The notes beneath the pieces are model-generated. The model had not been told where the DNA came from. It ran no database searches and saw only the letters and a list, made by a program, of their open reading frames with translations. From the NCBI GenBank assembly GCA_963693085.1, contig OY856409.1, forward strand, positions 300,901,558 to 300,965,557: DNA of 64,000 nt, written 5' to 3'. Position 1 is the stretch's first letter; every line of letters begins with the position of its first letter. The position numbers and the translations under genes were made by a program. Positions 59,901 through 64,000 of the stretch are shown piece by piece. Origin of the DNA: Alisma plantago-aquatica. Its lineage: Eukaryota; Streptophyta; Magnoliopsida; Alismatales; Alismataceae.

Positions 59901-60371
59901 GAAGTCACGACTGTTCGCCTTATCGAAGGATCCGCTGCCGAATTTTTCGGATTGGTACATGACTACGTTAAAATCGCCCAACACAACCCAAGGCAAGGTG
60001 ATTGTGGTGGCCATCGAGATAAGGTGGTGCCAAAGAAATTTTCTGCTCCCTCTCGTCGTTCCCCCGTACACAAAGGTGCAGAGGAAGCTGTTGTCTAATT
60101 TGCAGTGGATGAATTGCTTGTGTGAAAAGAGGACTTCCAGTTGAACGTTTGCTTTCCAGAGAACCCAAATCCCCCCAGAGAAGCCAACTGCTTCAACTCG
60201 GTGTGATTGTGGGAATCCCATCTTCTTGATGATATGAATGGCTCTGTCCCCATTACAGCGGGGTTCGAAAATCCCCACAACTGAAACATGATATCTGTTG
60301 ACTAAATTCTTCAAGTTGTTCTGGGTATCTTCGTCACAGATACCCTGAACGTTCCAACTCATGATCTTCAT
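56967..60371 (-). CDS. LINE ORF2: endonuclease and reverse transcriptase
   Basis: About 1,134 codons from the ATG at 60,371. Residues 4-220 are an APE-like endonuclease (SWNVQG, IFEPRC with its Glu, LGDFNVV, NSDHSPLLV). RT spans about 485-760: LRPISLNNVCSKLLSKV, DLMKAFDKLSW, GVKQGDPLSPYIF and the catalytic FADD near 677. A zinc-binding RVT domain lies near the end (WLIHRDRLLTNELRVRR, CTRCQGPLETTLHAIRDC). The protein nicks target DNA and copies LINE RNA there. It stops at a TGA just before the RNase H part, which then continues in frame; the family normally has both in one chain. The ATG overlaps the ORF1 stop as TGATG. Everything up to the TGA looks intact. Confidence 0.93.
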   Translation of the reverse strand: MKIMSWNVQGICDEDTQNNLKNLVNRYHVSVVGIFEPRCNGDRAIHIIKKMGFPQSHRVEAVGFSGGIWVLWKANVQLEVLFSHKQFIHCKLDNSFLCTFVYGGTTRGSRKFLWHHLISMATTITLPWVVLGDFNVVMYQSEKFGSGSFDKANSRDFIDAAAACNLHNLSTNGPRTTFRRGLLHEKLDRALGNGPWLDLAISTPVMVLERTNSDHSPLLVTTMDSKPKHRPFHGTAASWNEMEGFNTFLQNNWDPAPSFGRAGSSFLKAAASWAAKKKKEDRRAKDQLGNSIRWNQFQLAINFDHNLARDTIDLQCKLDDILRREELDWQQKARCSWVKLGDNNTKYFHSIVKARRCKNKITRLKDSNGSWIDEGDDLNNLILSFFSSVYQDSSPELCRRSSETFIGSFAPLSEEAKVALAMAPTSSEILKTLESMPPLKAPGPDGIGVSFILKNWFILQQQICNLIQEPFAGNPIEKGCTDSTLILILKVPQPESCSQLRPISLNNVCSKLLSKVIANRLKPYLPSWISPHQSSFVPGRKIGDNIVLVQEIIHSLESKHYRQHYCAIKLDLMKAFDKLSWPFIADTLSKCHLPRNLIHIIMHIITSGTTSILWNGENIGSFQPSCGVKQGDPLSPYIFVLCLERFSQLIEEEVSLGHWKPVCLTRQKLAFSHVCFADDIILFGEASARQATTVTRCLTRFSQASGQFLSNEKSSVFFSSNTPRHLRADVCRALNIQETSNLGRHLGIPIIHKRKSKTHYQYLVDRICTQINCWQNRFLSLAGRVTLAKSVLSSQSCYTMQSSLLPTSTTDRINQLTRNFIWSGTQNSKKLNLVAWRHITKPLNKGGLGVREAATFNKSLLAKLAWDYVKQGQTPWIQLMTAKYGRQSPTSPSGSHTWRGIKSLMPLILSNSTMTAISGLNTNVWSDLWVGDGVAPTLKPNHTIPEDLLDMTVSCLVTDSGRWDTSFLDYWFNDSSARAITLMPPPRPSFGKDRRIWIPSMDGVFSSNSAYKILTHSTDSANTECYSTIWGLKTQQRTKTTLWLIHRDRLLTNELRVRRKLTQDTACTRCQGPLETTLHAIRDCKPAMVVWNRLVPLEAVDFFTLNSTPAWLAYNLKTLSKIPNWDICFATACW

Positions 60372-62098
60372 CAAATACCTTCTTCAATGGTGGAAGTGCC
60401 CATCTCTTGCGCTTCCTTCTCCAGGTCCTGGAGATGTGACTGTTTCCCTCTCTTCCTCGTAGATGCTCGTTCAGGGTCCCCAGCGTGGACCACCTTCCTG
60501 TTTCTGAGGTGAATGCCTGCGGAAGATTTGGAAGGGCTTCTATATTTCACGTAAGTCATGCTTTGGTCTCCCATGCTGAACGGAGCGGAGACAAAGGGGT
60601 GAGGAGAAGAGGTCCTGCCTTCAAGGACCACATCGCCTGAAGGTCTTGCAGCAGTGTGATCTGAATTGGAGTTAGGGATCGAAGGAGGCTTGGGGTTCTG
60701 GGAATTCTTGACCCCAGATGATTGGAGGACCTGGGGTGGAGTAGGGTCACTCTCGGATATGAACTGTTTGTTGTTCTTTTTTCTTTGGCTCCAATCTATG
60801 CCTCTACCACCAGTAATTCTTTCCGCGACCTTGTCAGCGTCGATGATCTCTTGGACCTCCTCGTTCTCCTCCTGATCATCCTCAAGCGTAGTGAATCTGT
60901 TATGGCCTCGTGCTGTCTTCTGGTGGGCGGGTGTGGTCTGTTGTTTCCTCGTCTTCCGGAGAACTGGCTTGGCATGAATGTCCTCTGAGAATCCGGACAT
61001 GCGCTGCTGTGTCTGGACAGGGATGAGGGAGCCTGCTTCTACACTCGCACGTCTTGCGGCATTCTCGTCGTCCAATCTCTTTTGGCAGTCCTTTTCGATA
61101 TGTCCTACTCTTCCACAATGGAGACAGATGTATGGGATGTTCTCGTATTCCACCTTGTATCTAAGGCCGTCCACCCAAATTACCGGAACCAGCGGTTCAG
61201 TCATATTGAGTTCAACAGCCATACGAGCGAAGCGACCTCTACGTTGGAGCATCGTATTCGTGTCAACTTTGATTGTCTTCCCTATACGGTTGCCTATTTC
61301 GCGAAGGAGAACTTCCTGATACAGATGAATTGGCAGATTGGGTATACGGACCCAGGCTACAATGCTCGGAGGGGAGGCTCTATCCGGGGAAAACGCCGGC
61401 GACCAACGTTGAACGGTTAAGTATGAGCCAAAGATGGGCCAAGGGCCTCCTGCCAGAGCATTGATGTAATCGTCCTCGGCTTGCAGTTGAACTATGTAGT
61501 AGTCGTTGGCTACGTCAATCAGATTGAATCCTCCCACCGGTTTCCACATCGCTTTGATTCTGTCCCGAAGAGTGAGGTATCCAATCTCGCGAGCGAGAAG
61601 CTTGACAATTACAGTGTATTGCCACGGTTTCAGAAGATCGTCCAGAGCTTCCTGTCGGAGACGGAACGCTGGAAAACCCTGTTCTGCAGAAATCTCGATA
61701 TCGGAAGGGAGAAGGTTGATTCCGCTCTCGTCTGCATCGATCCGGATGAAGTTGTAAGGGTTGTCTCTGGAACTCTGGCTCACCGTCTCCTTGTAGGAAA
61801 GCCTCACGTTACCCTGAGTGGAGGTATTCTGCACGTTCTGCCCCGCTAAAGGAGGGAAGAGGTCGGTCTCGCCTTGTTTTTCTACGTCCATGGATGTAGC
61901 CCCTGCAGACTGAGAGGCGTTCGCAGCGTGCCCCGAGGGCTTCTGGCCATAAGAGGAGAAGTTGAGGGATAAACCAGTCGATCCTAACGCCATTGAGTTG
62001 GGAGAACGGGGATTGGGATCGCCGTCGCCTTCGTCTTCGAGAAACCGCCGGTCGCGAGGAAGATCGCTGCCGCCTGCAACGGGAACCCTAGCCGCCAT
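60371..62098 (-). CDS. LINE ORF1: DUF4283 / zinc-knuckle RNA-binding protein
   Basis: 575 codons from ATG at 62,098. Residues 1-110 are polar and probably disordered. About 150-240 match the DUF4283 pattern of plant LINE ORF1 (LLAREIGYLTLRDRIKAMW, GGPWPIFGSYLTVQRW), followed by VAWVRIPNLPIHLY and LLREIGNRIGK. A CCHC knuckle CX2CX4HX4C is at 325-338 (CLHCGRVGHIEKDC). The C-terminal 230 residues are charged with no further domain seen. The role is binding LINE RNA in the ribonucleoprotein. No stops or frameshifts. An upstream in-frame start is excluded by the insertion border 26 nt away. Confidence 0.93.
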   Translation of the reverse strand: MAARVPVAGGSDLPRDRRFLEDEGDGDPNPRSPNSMALGSTGLSLNFSSYGQKPSGHAANASQSAGATSMDVEKQGETDLFPPLAGQNVQNTSTQGNVRLSYKETVSQSSRDNPYNFIRIDADESGINLLPSDIEISAEQGFPAFRLRQEALDDLLKPWQYTVIVKLLAREIGYLTLRDRIKAMWKPVGGFNLIDVANDYYIVQLQAEDDYINALAGGPWPIFGSYLTVQRWSPAFSPDRASPPSIVAWVRIPNLPIHLYQEVLLREIGNRIGKTIKVDTNTMLQRRGRFARMAVELNMTEPLVPVIWVDGLRYKVEYENIPYICLHCGRVGHIEKDCQKRLDDENAARRASVEAGSLIPVQTQQRMSGFSEDIHAKPVLRKTRKQQTTPAHQKTARGHNRFTTLEDDQEENEEVQEIIDADKVAERITGGRGIDWSQRKKNNKQFISESDPTPPQVLQSSGVKNSQNPKPPSIPNSNSDHTAARPSGDVVLEGRTSSPHPFVSAPFSMGDQSMTYVKYRSPSKSSAGIHLRNRKVVHAGDPERASTRKRGKQSHLQDLEKEAQEMGTSTIEEGI

Positions 62099-62124
62099 CT
62101 TTTCTTTTAAAGAATATGTCTTTT

Positions 62125-62139
62125 AATTAAAATAGTTTT
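62125..62139. repeat. 15-bp target-site duplication, LINE 5' side
   Basis: AATTAAAATAGTTTT, exact partner of 56,252-56,266. Confidence 0.93.
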
Positions 62140-62623
62140 GTTGCTCTATATAATTTATGATTGGCATAATGTGTCGAGCACTCTTCTAGTAGAGTCCATC
62201 AATAAACACTCAATGCTTTTTAAATTAACATGAGGCGCACTACTGGAAAAATAAAAGAAAAGAGTACATTTAATCTTCAAGATAGGAAGAGATGAAGGGA
62301 AGTTTGCTGGAAATGCATTGTAGCTGAGAATCCCGTACGGAAAATTTGTGAAAAATGCAACATACATATGGTGGCTTGATTTTGAGTAATTAGCGAAAAA
62401 TGTTTCATTCTTAAAAATGTAATATTTTGAGTAATTTAAAGGTCACCTCACGTTAAGCATGCTCCTACCTAATGGAGCACTATCTTTTATATAGACATTT
62501 GAAAGGTAGTGGGAGAAATAAAACGTGTGATAATACAATAATGTTCGAATTCTATGTTCTCAAATGTTAGCGGATTAAAAGATGTGGCGAAGGTTATTGT
62601 AGTCAAATAAAAGGAATATAAAC
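62140..62623. other. AT-rich intergenic DNA
   Basis: No ORF or repeat recognised. It separates two retroposon insertions by under 0.5 kb. Confidence 0.5.
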
Positions 62624-62633
62624 AAAGGGACCA
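62624..62633. repeat. 10-bp target-site duplication, left
   Basis: AAAGGGACCA, repeated at 63,441-63,450 directly after the poly(A). Confidence 0.8.
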
Positions 62634-63443
62634 AAAAGTAACGGTGTTGCCGCTAGCGGCGACTCTCTCCCTAGCTCCTGCGATCTAGGGCTTGCCCCGT
62701 CGCCGACTCTGCTGGGGGGAGGCTGCCTGCCGACGCGCAGCGTTCCCTCTCCCCCTGGGCTTCTTCTTCCTCGGCTGTCTCAAAGTGCTTCGACGATCAG
62801 AGCCTTCGCCTGCTTTTTGTCTAGGACCCGTCCTTCTCAGCGGTGGTACTCGGCCTCGGATCTTGAGGCTGCGTCGCTGGTGGTTTGGGCGGTGTGCCCT
62901 GGTGGTCCTTTGGCTCGCTGGGGTGGAGGGGAGAGTGGGCGACTTGCCCTGATCGTCAATCCCTACGACAGTCGAGACCCCCCGTCCCCGTGCTTCTTCA
63001 CGGGTCTCCTGGTTTCTTTTTTCTTATTTTCTTTGCTGCATGTTATTCTGTCCGTTTCTCGCTGCTCGTCGGTGTTGTTGTCGCTGCTTGTCGGCGTTGT
63101 TGTTCTCTCTGTTTGGGAGCTATGAGTCTTGGCCCTTGTTGGCCTCGATTTTTTCTGTTCGGACTCACTACTGGGTCTATGACTTTGCATGTGGCGGAAA
63201 ACACTGGTATGTATATTTTTCATTTGCTCAGGTTGAAAGAATCTCTTATGAAAAGCTGCTTATGTCAGCCTAGTGGAAAAGAGATCAATGCATAAGCATT
63301 CTATTATCATTCCAATATGAGTTTTGGGGATCGGATAGCCCTGCTCTTGGTTGTATGTACTTCCAGAATCATTTTTCCTATGTGTAGATGCCGTATGGCT
63401 TTTCAGTAATGAAGATGTTCGGATTGTTCAAAAAAAAAAAAAA
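62634..63443 (+). mobile_element. ~0.8-kb poly(A) retroposon (LINE-mobilised)
   Basis: A GC-rich 5' half beginning AAAAGTAACGGTGTTGCCGC, an AT-richer 3' half and an A14 tail (63,430-63,443), flanked by the 10-bp TSD AAAGGGACCA. These are the marks of target-primed reverse transcription. The ORFs in it (up to 136 codons) overlap in several frames and none resembles a protein I know. The end ...GATGTTCGGATTGTTCA before the A run looks like plant L1 3' ends. It could be an internally deleted LINE, a long SINE-like element, or a processed copy of a host transcript. Confidence 0.75.
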
Positions 63444-63450
63444 GGGACCA

Positions 63451-64000
63451 TCAATTTTCAGAAGTGGTGTTTTGGATATTAGGCTGCATCTTCCCTAAAG
63501 TTGTTGGGGGAAAAAGGAATTAATAAAATAGAAGATTATTCGTTAAAATAGTCATCAACATGGCTGATATCAAGCAGCAATGTTATCCAAAAAATATATC
63601 TCTATTAATCCATTTTCTTTATGTAAACTACATGCTCTAGGCCGTTGACGCTTTTAGATATTTGAGTCCGTACTACTCCTATATATATATCGAATAAAAA
63701 TAAGGAACCGCTTATTGTCAATAAAATACGCCCAGAACGCGCAAATGCGGAAGAACCCAGCCGATACGTGAAAACTGCCAAGGATCAAGTTGCAGGACTT
63801 TTGGGGGATTGGGGGTTTTCTTTAGGTTGAAATTCAAAACTTCAAATGCGTGTCAACTCCGAAGACATGATTAACGAGAACCAGAAAAAAAAAATAGAGG
63901 TTGAGAGAGTGATAGATGGGCTGTTGCATGTGCGCTAATCAACTGGATCCTCTCTCTAAAACTGCTAACAACCCCCCTCTCTCTCCCCTTTGACATTTGA
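63451..64000. other. Intergenic; pyrimidine-rich window end
   Basis: No ORF. A TATATATAT stretch lies near 63,681, and CT-rich text (CCTCTCTCTAAAAC, CCCCCCTCTCTCTCCCC) fills 63,950-63,990, which could belong to the promoter or 5' UTR of a gene outside the window. Nothing firmer can be said. Confidence 0.3.

Larger units (their letters stand above)
56263..62124 (-). mobile_element. Near-intact L1-type LINE
   Basis: ORF1 and ORF2 in order on the minus strand, a 12-nt T run at 56,263-56,274 (poly(A) on the element strand) and an exact 15-bp TSD. The perfect TSD and open frames mark a recent insertion, and its base composition (clearly GC-richer) differs from the AT-rich surroundings. Inferred first nick: TTTT/G on the plus strand. 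The 5' UTR is only 26 nt and the 3' UTR only about 23 nt. One in-frame TGA in ORF2 is the only lesion I can see. Confidence 0.95.

Noticed and set aside
57055..61849. Many ORFs of 60-144 codons on both strands over the LINE
   Set aside because: Shadows of the GC-rich LINE ORF1 and ORF2 in other frames.
62692..63295. Overlapping ORFs of 86-136 codons in the poly(A) retroposon
   Set aside because: Several frames are open at once in GC-rich DNA, both strands included. No domain seen, so not called as CDS.

Overview
The window looks like plant nuclear DNA from an angiosperm with a large, repeat-filled genome. The evidence is plant-type Ty1/copia and Ty3/gypsy retrotransposons (chromovirus and Athila/Tat types), plant L1-type LINEs with a DUF4283-like ORF1 and a C-terminal RNase H, and a MITE. 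I see no host protein gene, tRNA, rRNA or CRISPR. Almost everything is mobile DNA in nested layers, most of it old and broken. I cannot name the species.

Layout. 1-10,196: a copia LTR (running in from outside the window) split by a younger 8.45-kb non-autonomous Ty3-like element (441-8,890, minus strand, TSD CGAAG). That element has 1,571-bp LTRs, a tRNA-Asp primer site, one open reading frame of about 611 codons with no gag or pol similarity, and two extra tandem 1,167-bp copies of its U5-PBS-leader segment. 10,197-12,159: chromovirus LTR fragment, plus orientation. 12,160-14,760: decayed LINE. 15,300-20,470: decayed copia element on the minus strand carrying a solo copia LTR with a 4/5 TSD. 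20,471-31,526: decayed chromovirus (minus strand) with both LTRs partly kept and another LTR sitting between its protease and reverse transcriptase. 31,527-46,737: an old copia element (B), cut in its 5' LTR by a second copia element (A, 31,978-44,675), which itself contains a 392-bp MITE and a 2.9-kb solo gypsy LTR. 46,738-49,321: Athila/Tat gag, PBS and LTR. 49,322-52,818: copia (SIRE-like) and gypsy LTR fragments. 55,240-56,030: LINE RT remnant. 56,252-62,139: a nearly intact young LINE (minus strand, 15-bp TSD, 12-nt T run) whose ORF2 has one in-frame TGA just before the RNase H domain. 62,624-63,450: an ~800-bp retroposon with its own TSD and poly(A). 63,451-64,000 holds only a pyrimidine-rich, possibly promoter-like end.

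How the parts relate. The 8.45-kb element has LTRs, PBS and a PPT-like tract but no enzymes, so it would depend on a relative. The LINE encodes its own machinery (ORF1 nucleic-acid-binding protein; ORF2 endonuclease, RT and RNase H), and the nearby poly(A) retroposon is the kind of product such a LINE could make in trans.

The two observations I would follow first are (1) the tandem U5-PBS-leader amplification and orphan ORF of the 441-8,890 element, and (2) arrays of short near-palindromic words, different in each family, placed inside the LTRs of at least five retrotransposon families in this one window. All counts were made by eye.
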